NCBI RefSeq assembly: GCF_964355755.1
Contig: NC_092670.1
Location: forward strand, 38,801,795-38,865,794
Direction: 5' to 3'
Source: Antedon mediterranea
Taxonomy: Eukaryota; Echinodermata; Crinoidea; Comatulida; Antedonidae
Length of the DNA: 64,000 nucleotides
The notes below the pieces were generated by a model, which searched no databases, was not told the origin of the DNA, and was given only the letters and a program-made list of their open reading frames with translations. Position numbers and translations under genes: made by a program. Below, piece by piece: positions 13,801 to 22,349 of the stretch; the stretch's first letter is position 1; each line of letters begins with the position of its first letter.

Positions 13801-16800
13801 GTAGTCAAATACATGAAGTAGTTATAATCCAAATATAATTATTTAAAATGAGTACAATCAATATCCTCAATCAGAACATAGTCCATCCTGCACCTACAGG
13901 GAGCATTCTTAGCTCAAAGGTATCAAAAGATGAGTATTGATCAAGATTGATTCAAGACGATGACATCATATCATATATTTTACAAATATTTCAGAGAAAT
14001 CATTACCTTTTTCATATTAGGCGACTGCATAATTATAGTATTGCTAATTATTTGGTATTAAATTGGACATATCTGCATGTTTTGAGAAAATAACAACAAA
14101 AATGTTTGTGCATATTAAAAACTCAGAGCTTGAAATGTGTTGGTTTTTTTTTTTTTTTTTAAAGAAATGGTAACTTGGGGCAATTTCTGTCGTATTAATT
14201 TACCAAAACTGTTGCTTGCGTGCTACAGTTGTTGGGCTAAGTTAGATCAGGGAGTTGTCCCTGATCTAAACTAAATTTCTAGACCTGTACAGTAACTAAC
14301 CGATTTTCATGTGCAAATATACGAGAGTATATATCTTAGACATAAAGTTTTTTCTACTGGATTCTTAATGATGGTTTACTATTACGGTAATAGCCTTGTA
14401 ATAACAATAGCAATAATTTTATCCAAATCAGTAATGTAACAAAAAGTAAAGATAACATAGATAACATGTCAGAGAGAAACTTTTTAACTTTTTAAATCCT
14501 TTTTTTTATCTTGTGAAATGTCATTTTAGTACAGTATATATTCTTGATATTTGTAATTAAAAAATAATCGAAAAAAAATGTATTTACCTGAAAAAAATGT
14601 AATTTAAAGCAAAAAATTGTCAAATTGGCTGCCAGCCAATAGATTTTTGGTTGAATTTGACCATTTATTGTGTCATTTTATAAGTGAAAATATAAATTTG
14701 TTTTCTATGGAAGTGATTAACTTTATTAAAACTACAAAATATCAAATCAAAGTCTGATTTAATTAATCTTCATTTTTCATGTTTTTGGAGGACAATACAT
14801 CTTTAAAGATGAAACAAAGAAAATCAAATCCATACTGTAAATACTGTATATCAGGTCAACTACTGTAAAGCTTGGTTCACACTAGAACGTAACGCAAGGA
14901 CATAAACGCAACGCAAGCGTTTTAACCAATGACAAGCGAAGTTATAGACAGTTAGCAATCACAAGCGAATAAGCCATCGCTTGTGATTGGTCAATTCACT
15001 TGCGTTGCGTTACGTCCTTGCGGTGCGTCGCTAGTGGGAACCACGCTTAAGGATAAGACTACTACTGTAACATCATAGAGTTTAAGTACACAAACCAGTA
15101 GTGGTGTTTAGTAGTCTATGATGAGTGCCACTTACCAGGATAAACCGACAATAACCTGAGGGAGAGCTTAGATACGAAAAGTAAAAGTTCCTAGAACACT
15201 CCTTGACCATAATGGACTAGTCTGCAACCACGCCCTCATGTGGGAATGTTCCAACGTACCACCGTAATCATTTCTTTTCTTAACAATGCTCTAGCCACTA
15301 CTGTATAAGATGTGGGTTTATGATAAAATCGGTTACAAGTAGTATCGGATTTCCAACCCGCAATGTCTTGTATGTCTTTCATCGACACACCTAACCTATG
15401 AGATGCTGAGGAAGATGCACCCCGAGCCGAATGGGCTTTGAAAATGTCCGTATTTATCCCTGTTGTATTCAATTGAAAGTTCCTAGCAAACAAAAGCTAA
15501 GCTTACGGTACTAGCAATGATATAGTTCGACTTATAAGTGAGCGAAAGTTTAAGCAAGTATTATTGGGTTATGCATGCTATAACTGGCAGTACAGTACAG
15601 TGCATAGGAAGACTACCTCACACTCAAACTTTATGATAACTGCTTGCAGTACAGAACACAACATTCAATCACAGTTCTCTTCTGGTGTGTGTTTTATTTC
15701 TCACTGGATATCCCTTTTCAATCATCAATGCAATCCTTATCAGGACACAATTTACAACAAAACACTGACTTGTAAATGTTCTTATATAATTCCAACAATT
15801 TTACAAAATCTATCTTCGGATTTTAGTTGTCTTCCTCGAAGCAAACAACAAAATAAATATAAAACATCAAGAAAGTGTCTCTCACACAGTATTACTATGG
15901 TACAACATCTGAAGCTGCCACTAAAGGGTGACAATCTTCTCTGTAGTGTCTGTTGACAAACACAAAAACTTGTTGAAGTCTATTTGGAATATATCCATAA
16001 CTAAACAGAGTGGAACTTATACTGTATTATTAGTCATAAAGCCAACTTATTGTATTGTTGAAAATTAATTCATATTGTCAGCTGAGGGCAAATGCTTGAA
16101 CTTACGCCCACAAAAACAGAGATAAATATTTACTTGTTCAAACACAATAAAACTATTTATTCAGGGTCATACCAAACCCACAAAAATTGTTGAACAAAAA
16201 AATGATATGTGAGTGTAGTGGACTTATAAAATGGATACAATTTTTAAAAATCCTTTAAGCACTGTCTACACTATCAAACTAGTTTGACAAAAAAAGTATG
16301 ATAGTCACAGTGATGAACACAAATACGGTAGTGATACCTGTATGGGCACATCACATTTTATTGTCACATAAAGTTTCATAGTGTAGACAGCAAAAAAGAT
16401 GAATGCATTTTTAAATAAATTCATTAAATTTACAACAAAACAACAATATACTTCTATCACAGACATGTATTATGAATACAGTAACATCATTTTTTGTGCA
16501 ATGCAAAGTTATAACAAACCGGTAGTGTGAGTCGCTTCTACTCCGCGACAAGTTCAGACATTTTTAAATTTCAATGTTCCAATTAAATGTGTACTCATTT
16601 TATATCCATTTAGGGATAGCTAACGTGAATGTGGCTTTGTTGGTCATCCACACAAAAGAAATGCAAAGTATCTTCTACTATCAGGGAGACAGGTATTGTA
16701 TTTATACTTCCATGCTTACATTTAATGTAACCATATACATTCGGAATAACAAGGAATACCTATACAATTTCTCTTTATGTTTAAACCCTTTAAATCACAA

Positions 16801-19800
16801 TAATAGTTAGTGTAGGCTCTTCACGCTTCATTAATTATATACTGCAAATATTCAGGCTCACCTAGAGAGGGCTCACTTAAGATTAATTAACATAAATTTA
16901 GCCTGCTGCTGTACTTATGCACCAAATAACACATTTTATAGTTATTAAACTGATTTAACCTTCCTATTATTAATACAGTCTGAAATTCTATCCTAAGTCT
17001 ATTATATTATAGGTCCCCTTCCAAGCAAAGAGCAACTTGGCAAAGTGTTTAATGAATATTATAGTTGTCATCACACTGTGTGGCTGAAGGCTAAATTTAA
17101 TAACAGTTTTTTTTCGAAAATGCCATACTGCACACAAGATTGGGTATGCAGTACCGTACATTAGTTAAAGATGAATTGTCCTCCTGAAAAAATAATTCTT
17201 AAACATTTTTTTTAATATGCCATTTTAATGTCACCAAATAGTTATCCAAAAATCGGATTGAAAAGAAATGTATTTAACTAAAAAAATAAATAATTTACCG
17301 TAAAGCAAGAAATGGTTAAATTAGCTTCCAGCCAATAGGTATTTGGTTCAATTGAACCATTTATTTTGTCATTTTTTAAGTTCAAACATTTTTTTTTCTT
17401 TCTACGGAAGTGATTATCTTGATTAAAACTACAAAATAATCTATTCAAAGTTCAATTTGTTTTTTTGGGACAATACATCTTTAACTCATGGAGGTAACAA
17501 ACAAATTATATTTTTACATCCATAGTTAACTTTTCTTTTTGCAATTTGTAATTTTTATCTTTTATTTTAAAATGTGTGGAGAAACTAAAAAAACAAAAGA
17601 CAAAACAAAAACTGGATGAAAATGCAAAGGGTCTGTTTTCTGCTACATAACACAGAATAAACCATTTACTTCAAAATAGATTTAAAATATAATTTTTATA
17701 TTGGCTACATTTGTGCTCAATATTTGCTCCTAAATATCCGTTTAAATCAGTGGGTGGTCGTTGACAGAAATCATCAGCATTACCCAAAATGCAATAATTC
17801 AAACGTTACTGCAGTGTAATTGACTAAAGGTCAGCGGTTGTCAGTCAAATAACCGCTATATTGCGTTGCAGCTAAAAGTTGCACAGCAATAACCATGTTA
17901 AATGGTGTGTTGGATGATTTGGTGTTTTTAACTATATTATTTTCAGGCTGCAATTTTACCGGCTACTAAAAATTTTTCCTGTTTCGGCTGCCAAGCAATT
18001 GGAGTTAACTTATTCACATGGTTTAATAACCGTATATTTTTTTGCAGAAGAAACAGGACCATAGATTGTTGGTTAACATTATAATCATGGTGACAATTAA
18101 ATATTTTGTCTTATTTTGAGAGGTTCAGATGTACAGTAATATTATACACAAACTATGTACTGTATTAATTAACTTCAAGTATATTGTTTGTACTGTAGGT
18201 TCGGAAAGAATTAGTCTAAAAATGTCGGCTTATCAACATGCTAGGCACTAAATATACTATCAATTTCAATATACATAAATATCCAAATAAACATTTAATA
18301 ATGAGCTAATTAGCATAAAGTCCTCATTCCATTTGCATTGATTAATATCGAGATGAAAGGATTTCCTGAGTCAAATACGGTATAACACGTAATATGTCTG
18401 TAGAGGTTCAGACTCATTAATAACTTATTACCTATGCATAGTGTAGCTATCTGACCGCGTAGTTTTTAATAATTACAGTGCAGCATTTTACACAGCACCC
18501 ACGGGTATACTTATTACAATGTGTGTGAGTAACCCTCGTCTTGATTCAGGACTGCTGCATGTATAAATAGTTGATTTTCACCCTTTTATAATATGGGTAC
18601 TGTACTGTATGTGCTTTTTTAATTTTTTTATTACACCTTATTTATAGAGGGTGACTCTAAACAGCGTACACTGACAATCAGGGGGCCTTCTTGATGAGTG
18701 ACAGTGGCTGTGTGTACACCGGAGTAACAACTACTTGTCTCGAAAGATTTACTAGGTTCTTTATTTAAAGTGCACACGAGCCAGATGTGTACACTGGACC
18801 TACAGTTAATAGTCTGTATCCGAGATGGTTTGTTCTACCACCAGAACCATGGAGCGAGTGAAGCTTGAACCATTGCCGATGTTAATATGGTATTATGGTT
18901 CCACTGTCTTAACCGCTTGGCCACTCACCACATTAACATACTGTACCATTTATTATACATTAAGTATGTACAGTACTAATGAGCAATGAAGTACACAGCT
19001 ACTTCTGAGAAAACATTTCTTGTCATATATTCAATGTGATTTTACTCATATGTAATACTAATAGATATAGGATATAAAGTGCTGGAAGAATGTGATGTCT
19101 TTTGCAAAGTGCTTGGTCCTATGTTGCATTAACCGCTTGATTACCATAATTCCTTAGGGACAACAGAGGAGGCTGAGTATTCCATGCATTATCGATTCTG
19201 TATCCATTGGTCGGTGAAAATTTGATAGGCATTCTAATGCTACTGTAAATGAACCTCTGTGTTTACTAAACTTATTACTTACAGACTCTTGGTGAGTGCA
19301 ATGTGTCTACTACAGTACTTGGCAATGTCATGGTACTGTTGTAACAGGCATTGTGGGAGTTGACCTTTAGTTGGTCTAATGGCTGAAGGAGAATACTAAA
19401 GGCTGGAAGGTGGCAACTTACTGTGTGCTCAATAGTATTTTTCGGCTGATCAATCAAACTTCTTCGTTTTGATAGTGGTGGTCGGGTTGACTTTCCTGGA
19501 TCTGAAAATAAGAAAATTCATTTATACAACCATTAAAATATGTATTTTAAAGTAGCAGTATTACATTGTATGTGTCAAAAAACCTTCAGTAGAAATGGGG
19601 AAACACTATTTATTGATATATGATTATGAACACTTTTAATACTAGAATGTAATGTGGTAGGTGTACTCTAGCTTCATAGCTAAATATACAGCTCCCAGGA
19701 TTTCTCACCAAGAAAGGCCCAGTATGCAATCCTCATCTGACATAGTTCATACCATTATAAACCTCCCCCTCCCCCACCCCCTTTGATTCCCATATTTAGG

Positions 19801-20431
19801 AGACACCCAGTGTAAATGGGACACTTTCCCATAAAACAAGTGACGGGAAGTTAGATCAACTTCTATTAGCGGTTCCTGAAGGTGTCTCCTTAACGCTCCA
19901 TCTTCTACACTATCAAACTAGTTTGACAAAAGAAGTGTGATGTGCCCAAATATGGTAGTGATATGTCCAGATATGGTAGTGATATGCTTAAATATGGTAG
20001 TGATATGTTCAGATATGGTAGTGATGTGCCCAAATATGGTAGTGATATGTCCAGATATGGTAGTGATGTGCCCAAATATGGTAGTGATATGTCCAGATAT
20101 GGTAGTGATATGACATCATTATGTCCATACTGTATGTGTACATCACATTTCTTTGTCACACAAAGTATGATAGTGTAGACAGAGCTTTATAGGTTCTACT
20201 GGTTAAAATGTTTTATACCATGCTTACAGTATTAGTTTTATTTTTATTTATTTTATTCTTATTTTAGATTATGTCACACTCTCACCTGAAGCATGGCGGA
20301 TTCTACTATCAATAAGGTTTGATGATATGGGTAATGGGTGTGAGGCTACAGCAGCATCTACCGTTTCCATGGTTATAGGCAGGTAAATCTCAGAGCCATC
20401 TTTCTTAATAAGAAGTGTAAACACACCGTTC
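322..20431 (-). CDS. OXR1/NCOA7-like: OXR1/NCOA7-like gene, nine coding exons, TLDc end missing
   Basis: Nine minus-strand exons join in frame with AG/GT borders: 20286-20431, 19422-19501, 9446-9553, 8803-8883, 6724-6990, 6046-6215, 4874-5694, 744-906 and 322-484 (1999 bp, about 666 codons). Domains in order: a divergent N-terminus; a LysM domain; a basic linker; a GRAM-like block (VTPNAIMFDP, SDPLVIE); a long Ser/Asp-rich exon; and the conserved stretch that precedes TLDc (YWFAIPRDR, QWSPEVYGKE). This order is that of OXR1 and NCOA7 long isoforms, a TLDc family known for oxidative-stress resistance and V-ATPase association. Vertebrates have two paralogues, so I do not choose between them. 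The catalytically undefined but diagnostic TLDc domain should lie left of position 1. The true start is uncertain: the first in-frame ATG in the most upstream exon has an ACCATGG context but follows an out-of-frame ATG. Confidence 0.93.
543..687 (+). repeat. MITE-1 copy
   Basis: Near full length, with CTGTCTACACTATCAA and TTGTAGACAGAGCTT termini and a single ATATGGTAGGGATATG unit. Lies inside the OXR1/NCOA7-like gene between exons 322-484 and 744-906. Confidence 0.85.
744..906 (-). CDS. OXR1/NCOA7-like exon, pre-TLDc region
   Basis: A 163-bp exon encoding FEPKPSKPNDKPPLYLCLKV, then RPMQ and IPEYWFAIPRDR. The PLYLCLKV...YWFA.P.(D/E)R pattern is characteristic of the conserved block upstream of TLDc in OXR1/NCOA7. 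The final Arg codon is split and completed by the next exon. Confidence 0.95.
1856..2260. repeat. (GAT)n microsatellite, degenerate
   Basis: About 400 bp of GATGAT with interspersed AACAAT and AGTGAT variants. It leaves long open frames on both strands (poly-Met/Ile and poly-Ser/Leu) that are repeat artefacts, not genes. Confidence 0.95.
2712..2831. repeat. Perfect 60-bp tandem duplication
   Basis: The 60 bases from 2712 to 2771 are repeated without change at 2772-2831. The unit ends in AGTAAGGGGAGGGAAGGGGG. The identity suggests a very recent duplication or an assembly artefact. Confidence 0.9.
4216..4540 (-). mobile_element. LINE 3' end with (AATG)n tail
   Basis: Read on the minus strand, 4400-4540 translates to FFHSIAIRLPRVWDQLPRPL and continues with DAAVLESPSAFIRKV. 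This is the RVxxxWNxLP...S...FK pattern at the C-terminus of many non-LTR reverse transcriptases. It is followed by a non-coding stretch and a tetranucleotide AATG tail at 4216-4240. The exact LINE clade cannot be told. Confidence 0.6.
4548..4694 (-). repeat. MITE-1 copy
   Basis: Both termini present (CTGTCTACACTATCAAACTA and GATAGTGTAGACAGAGCTTT) with two diverged units. Abuts the LINE fragment to its left. Confidence 0.85.
4874..5694 (-). CDS. OXR1/NCOA7-like long variable exon
   Basis: An 821-bp exon, by far the longest in the gene. It encodes about 273 residues rich in Ser, Thr, Asp and Glu with scattered Cys pairs (CSCG, CTRC, CRRC) and no recognisable fold. It opens with DGNHEIYCPMHN and closes with PRLSHIPGGFK. 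It corresponds to the long, poorly conserved linker between GRAM-like and TLDc regions in NCOA7/OXR1 long isoforms. Acceptor TTTACAG, donor GTAATT; phases match both sides. Confidence 0.9.
5771..5872 (+). repeat. MITE-1 copy, right end missing
   Basis: Starts CTTTGTCCACACTAAG, has two units and stops at GTCCATATGGG, where the second arm should begin. Confidence 0.75.
6046..6215 (-). CDS. OXR1/NCOA7-like exon, GRAM-like domain
   Basis: A 170-bp exon reading GVVNGTMLVTPNAIMFDP, then SDPLVIERG and YGVLSPMDQV. This is the most conserved internal block of OXR1/NCOA7. It joins the exon before as TDGE-GVVNG, as in vertebrate orthologues. It ends two bases into an Arg codon completed by the next exon. 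Confidence 0.95.
6460..6690. repeat. Dispersed repeat, GGGGACAC family
   Basis: Contains the words TATTCAGGGG, GTAAAGGGGACACTTT, CCATGGAATGAAAGA and TAATCAGGGGATAC. The same order recurs at 9747-9905 and in weaker form at 19760-19895, 23310-23410 and 41908-42035, so it is an interspersed family. Inverted ends (CCTCTATT/AGGGG) suggest another foldback element. Confidence 0.55.
6724..6990 (-). CDS. OXR1/NCOA7-like exon, basic linker and start of GRAM-like domain
   Basis: A 267-bp phase-0 exon (89 codons). The first two thirds are rich in Lys and Ser (SKLKKSKSKDDYISKSQK). The end, QFLKLNVKYITDGE, is the well-conserved entry to the GRAM-like domain of OXR1/NCOA7. Acceptor TTTCAG at 6991-6996, donor GTAAGT. 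Confidence 0.92.
7128..7273 (+). mobile_element. SINE-B 3' part
   Basis: Shares CAACTTTGCGCTGATTACTA and GTATGTTTCCATACGTGTTT with the fuller copy at 41222-41475. It ends GGCGCTATATAAAT followed by ATTATTATTA, close to the tail of the LINE copies at 34408 and 61336. A SINE using the 3' end of a partner LINE would explain this. Confidence 0.6.
7275..8470. other. Intron sequence without features
   Basis: AT-rich intron of the OXR1/NCOA7-like gene. I see no exon, no clear repeat and no RNA gene. Confidence 0.6.
8476..8503. promoter_or_regulatory. Two CRE palindromes in an intron
   Basis: Two perfect TGACGTCA sites at 8476-8483 and 8496-8503, 20 bp apart, in a locally GC-richer patch of the OXR1/NCOA7-like intron. 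CREB/ATF binding is the known meaning of the motif. An internal promoter for a short TLDc isoform would fit the position, but nothing here shows it is used. Confidence 0.35.
8582..8692 (+). repeat. MITE-1 copy, right end missing
   Basis: Has an intact left terminus, TTTGACAAAAAAAGTGTGAT, two perfect 21-bp units and the ACATCATCATGTCCATATATGG centre. The second arm is lost. Confidence 0.85.
8803..8883 (-). CDS. OXR1/NCOA7-like exon, end of LysM
   Basis: An 81-bp phase-0 exon of 27 codons beginning ILFVPDPDSEE. This directly continues PGQ from the LysM exon to give PGQILFVPD, the standard last strand of LysM, followed by a Ser/Pro linker. Acceptor TTTTCAG, donor GTAATT. Confidence 0.9.
9446..9553 (-). 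CDS. OXR1/NCOA7-like exon, LysM domain
   Basis: A 108-bp phase-0 exon of 36 codons. It reads VSSNDSLDKIAVRFGITA, then LVRLN and FPGQ: the helix-loop-helix pattern of a LysM domain, with the usual N-x-L...I..PGQ ending. In eukaryotic intracellular proteins LysM is typical of the OXR1/NCOA7 family. Acceptor TCATAG and donor GTAAG. Confidence 0.92.
9747..9905. repeat. GGGGACAC-family repeat
   Basis: Second copy of the repeat described at 6460-6690, with CAGGGGACACC, CCCATGAAATGAAAGA and ACACTACAACCAACCCCTAT in the same order. Confidence 0.55.
9935..10029 (-). repeat. MITE-1 copy, internal deletion
   Basis: Both termini are present but the centre is reduced to one unit, leaving 95 bp. Confidence 0.8.
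10220..10368 (+). repeat. MITE-1 copy
   Basis: Near full length; GTCTACACTATCAAACTAG at left, two units, GATAGTGTAGACAGAGCTTT at right. Confidence 0.85.
10639..10938 (-). repeat. MITE-1 copy interrupted by a SINE
   Basis: The left arm (10639-10682) stops at GTGCTCATAT. A SINE-A fragment occupies 10683-10815. The MITE resumes at ATGTCATATCACTACC and runs through five tandem units to 10938. The order shows the MITE is older than the SINE insertion. Confidence 0.8.
10683..10815 (+). mobile_element. SINE-A copy, 5'-truncated, nested in MITE-1
   Basis: Begins within the body at GTGCACTTTAAAGAACCTAG and ends CACCCAGTATAAATAAAT, the 3' end shared with the copy at 29329-29590. A 5' truncation is typical of LINE-mobilised SINEs. 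Confidence 0.75.
11940..12080 (-). repeat. Tyrosine-recombinase-element terminal repeat copy
   Basis: Holds ATACACAAACCAGTGGGACA, TTGCGAACTAGTTC and GGCTATTGTCAGTTTATCC. The same motifs occur at 15056-15240 and 24955-25205, partly in opposite orientation. No coding part is left. Confidence 0.5.
12227..12365 (+). repeat. Three tandem MITE-1 left-end fragments
   Basis: The terminus TAAAGCTCTGTC(C/T)ACACTATCAAA followed by TTTATG occurs three times in a row (12227, about 12271, about 12319). Each copy is cut off before the unit array. The third has a TGTAC insertion within the terminus. Confidence 0.85.
12366..12392 (+). repeat. MITE-4 terminus fragment
   Basis: GGTTACCGCTCGTCTGTGTA matches the right terminus of MITE-4 (34739-34933). 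It is fused directly to the third MITE-1 fragment. Confidence 0.7.
13288..13480 (-). repeat. MITE-7 copy, partial
   Basis: Starts ATGTATTGTCC and carries diverged versions of the internal words of the family defined at 17167-17485 (AATAGGCAATTTTG, AACCATTATCTA, TTTCAGGTAC). Confidence 0.45.
14514..14813 (+). repeat. MITE-7 copy
   Basis: Shares GCTGCCAGCCAATAGATTTT, GAAGTGATTAACTTTATTAA and the terminus GACAATACATCTTTAA with 17167-17485 and 33827-34173. The left terminus is degenerate. Confidence 0.65.
14865..15050. repeat. MITE-2 copy
   Basis: A foldback element with left end AAGCTTGGTTCACACTAG and right end CTAGTGGGAACCACGCTTAA. The arms carry inverted ACGTAACGCAAGGAC / GCGTTACGTCCTTGC. 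The centre repeats the ACAAGCGA/TCGCTTGT theme. A second, rearranged copy is at 43853-44222. Confidence 0.8.
15056..15493 (-). mobile_element. Tyrosine-recombinase element fragment (DIRS/Ngaro-type)
   Basis: The minus-strand ORF 15236-15493 reads DIFKAHSARGASSSASHRLG, then GWKSDTTCNRFYHKP. HSARGAS supplies the H-x-x-R of tyrosine recombinases, GW the second conserved position, and FY the nucleophilic tyrosine; the N-terminal half with the first catalytic Arg is absent. HS.RGAS followed by L(G/S)(V/I)...DI...A.W is typical of recombinases of DIRS/Ngaro-like retroelements. Downstream, 15056-15240 repeats at 24955-25160, consistent with an element terminus. The copy is truncated and unlikely to be active. 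Confidence 0.75.
16258..16390 (+). repeat. MITE-1 copy
   Basis: Both termini present; the unit region is degraded to one ACACAAATACGGTAGTGATA. Confidence 0.8.
16391..17166. other. Intron without features
   Basis: AT-rich and no supportable exon. Open frames here have no conserved content. Confidence 0.5.
17167..17485 (+). repeat. MITE-7 copy, both ends
   Basis: About 320 bp bounded by TTAAAGATGAATTGTCC and GGGACAATACATCTTTAA, an inverted terminal pair. Internal words shared with other copies include CAGCCAATAGGTATTTGGTT and ATTTTGTCATTTTTTAAG. No ORF; presumably non-autonomous. Confidence 0.75.
17486..18689. other. Intron without features
   Basis: Nothing recognisable beyond simple T and A runs. 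Confidence 0.5.
18690..18931 (-). mobile_element. SINE-A copy with tRNA head
   Basis: Read on the minus strand it starts GTGAGTGGCCAAGCGGTTAA, a tRNA-Leu/Ser-like A box, with a B box near GGCAATGGTTCAAGCTTCAC. Then comes the family body (CCATGGTTCTGGTGGTAGAA). This is the only copy here with a clear tRNA head, so it identifies the family as tRNA-derived. Confidence 0.8.
19422..19501 (-). CDS. OXR1/NCOA7-like exon, basic linker into LysM
   Basis: An 80-bp exon with acceptor TTTCAG and donor GTAAGT. It encodes a Pro/Arg/Lys-rich linker (STRPPLSKRRSLIDQPK) and ends in IEHT, the start of the LysM strand that the next exon continues as VSSNDSLDKIA. Both splice phases match the neighbours. Confidence 0.85.
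19904..20189 (+). repeat. MITE-1 copy with eight 21-bp units
   Basis: The longest copy. Between intact termini lie eight consecutive 21-bp units (CCAAATATGGTAGTGATATG type), alternating CCCAAA, TCCAGA, CTTAAA and TTCAGA starts. As 21 is a multiple of three, both strands stay open and give short repeat peptides; these are artefacts. Confidence 0.9.
20286..20431 (-). CDS. OXR1/NCOA7-like exon 1 of those seen (N-terminal)
   Basis: A 146-bp open exon with acceptor CTTAG at 20432-20436 and donor GTGAG at 20281-20285. It reads NGVFTLLIKKDGSEIYLP and onward in the only frame without a stop, and its last G completes a codon with the next exon. The sequence is not one I recognise; it is tied to the gene by phase and position. 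A methionine in ACCATGG context lies in this exon and could be the start if the upstream exon is non-coding. Confidence 0.7.
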
Positions 20432-21307
20432 CTAAGAAGTAAAAAAGGATGGTTGTTATTTGTTAATTACACAAACCGACAGAGGTATACCTGTGGATAT
20501 AACAACAATTAGCCTACTGTAATGTAACTCAAAATGTATAAAAAAAAACCTTCTTAAAAAACAATTATTTTTAGTCACATGCAAACCCGACTCTACAGCT
20601 CACACTATGTCGGTCGGTTGGTTGGTCGGTAAACACTAACTCAAATTTGAGCACACAACTGTAGCCATGTGTATGGCCTTGTTATTTAAATAAACATACA
20701 TTTTATATAATGCACTGAGATAAAATAGAAAGATTTATTTTAGATCTTGATGTACCTAAACAGTATGCTTAAGATCATAATAAAACATTGTTATGTTAGC
20801 AATATGTTATTTCTAAAAAAATAAAAATTTAACAAAAACAGTCATACTAACATAAAATCTGGCCAAGATAAATACATTTTTATTACAGTTAGTAGATTAA
20901 GGCATACCAATGAAAATGCTGAATAATTTAGTATAAAGATGAGAAAATCTGATCATGAAAATGGTTGATAACATACCCTGCCATTATCACTTAGTATAAA
21001 GTAATCAATATAGTTTGTTGCTTAATATGGTCACTAACTGCAAGAGGTTTGAATTAAAGGAAATAATAGGGAACAACTGCGGTTGGAAAATATCTAATGA
21101 CTCACATTGAGTAGATACACAGGTTGATAAAAATATATTCCAAGTATTGTACAGGCTTTGAGGTTAAGTCTCGGTCTTCCTATCCCAGGATATACGCTTC
21201 CTTCATATGCTTAATAATATCTAACTATACTGTACTGTACAATAATATTTTACTATGGTTCGTACCATATTGTTAATGTACAGTATTTTTCAATGAAAGT
21301 TACAAGG
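20432..21307. other. Intergenic or intron sequence without features
   Basis: Upstream of the first visible OXR1/NCOA7-like exon. A poly-A-rich stretch and no exon I can support. Confidence 0.5.
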
Positions 21308-21429
21308 TCTGTCTACACTATCAAAAACTAGTTTAACAAAAACGTTTTTTAACAAAATGATGTGCCAAAATATGATACTGTATGGGCACATTATATTTTG
21401 TTGTAAGTTTGATAGTCTAGACAGAGCTT
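21308..21429 (+). repeat. MITE-1 copy, internal deletion
   Basis: Termini TCTGTCTACACTATCAAAAA and TAGTCTAGACAGAGCTTAA; the unit array is nearly lost. Confidence 0.75.
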
Positions 21430-21449
21430 AAAATAGTTCCTCAGTACAG

Positions 21450-21606
21450 TTCTGCCAACACTATCAAACTAGTGATATGCTTAAATATGGTAGTGATATG
21501 CTTAAATACAGTAGTGATATGACATCATAATGTCCATATATGGGCACATCATATATGGGCACATCACATTTGGTGTCACATATGTTTCATAGTGTAGACA
21601 GAGCTT
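21450..21606 (+). repeat. MITE-1 copy
   Basis: Lies 20 bp from the previous copy in the same orientation. Two units, and a duplicated CATATATGGGCACATCA segment on the right arm. Confidence 0.8.
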
Positions 21607-22227
21607 TTGATTTTTTACCTATGTTTATATAAACTTCCGTGTAAAATTATTGTGTGTCATCAAAATCATTTTTTTTTCAGCATACTTAATATTTGACATT
21701 AATAAAAAATAAGGTCAAGGTAATTTTGATACTGGCAAGTAAATAACACAGAGATGTAAAATTTACATTTTACATACAGTATTTTAAAAACATGTATACA
21801 GTTAAATCTGTTTAAATTGTAAATAAATGAATCATTTGTTATCTTATTTGAGATGCCCATGCTGTTTCTCTTCGTACTTTAATTCTATTACATGTAAAAA
21901 TCAATGAGCTCATTAGCACTCTTCATCCAGGGGCCAGCAAGATCTTCTGTCTGCACAATGGGCTAAATGAGCTCACCACATATCCAGGGGCCAGTAAGAT
22001 CTTGTTGAAGGATTTGTAATAACCATTGGTCAAGTTAAGCCATGAACATGTCCAAAGCATGTCATTCACATGATCTGTACAAAATTTAAATCTAACTTTA
22101 CAATTTGATGCCATTTAACTGGTTATTTGTCTTGTTTCTTATTAATTGGAATATTTTGTTCCCAGCAGATTCAGGCAATATTTTAAATTAAAAATTTGTT
22201 TTCAATTTTCAAACCTTCCTGTTTGAT

Positions 22228-22349
22228 GTGTGATGTGCTCAAATATGGTAGTGAAAATGATATGACATCATCATGTATTTTCCATATACAGTATGGGCAT
22301 ATCACATTTTGTTTGTCACATAAAGTTTGATAGTGTAGACAGAGCTTTA
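22228..22349 (+). repeat. MITE-1 copy, left terminus missing
   Basis: Starts at GTGTGATGTGCTCAAATATG and keeps the complete right terminus. Confidence 0.8.

Noticed and set aside
19905-20178. Repeat-peptide ORFs (KYGSDMSRYGSDM and [13 protein letters not shown])
   Set aside because: They arise from the 21-bp MITE-1 units on both strands; no start context or conservation.
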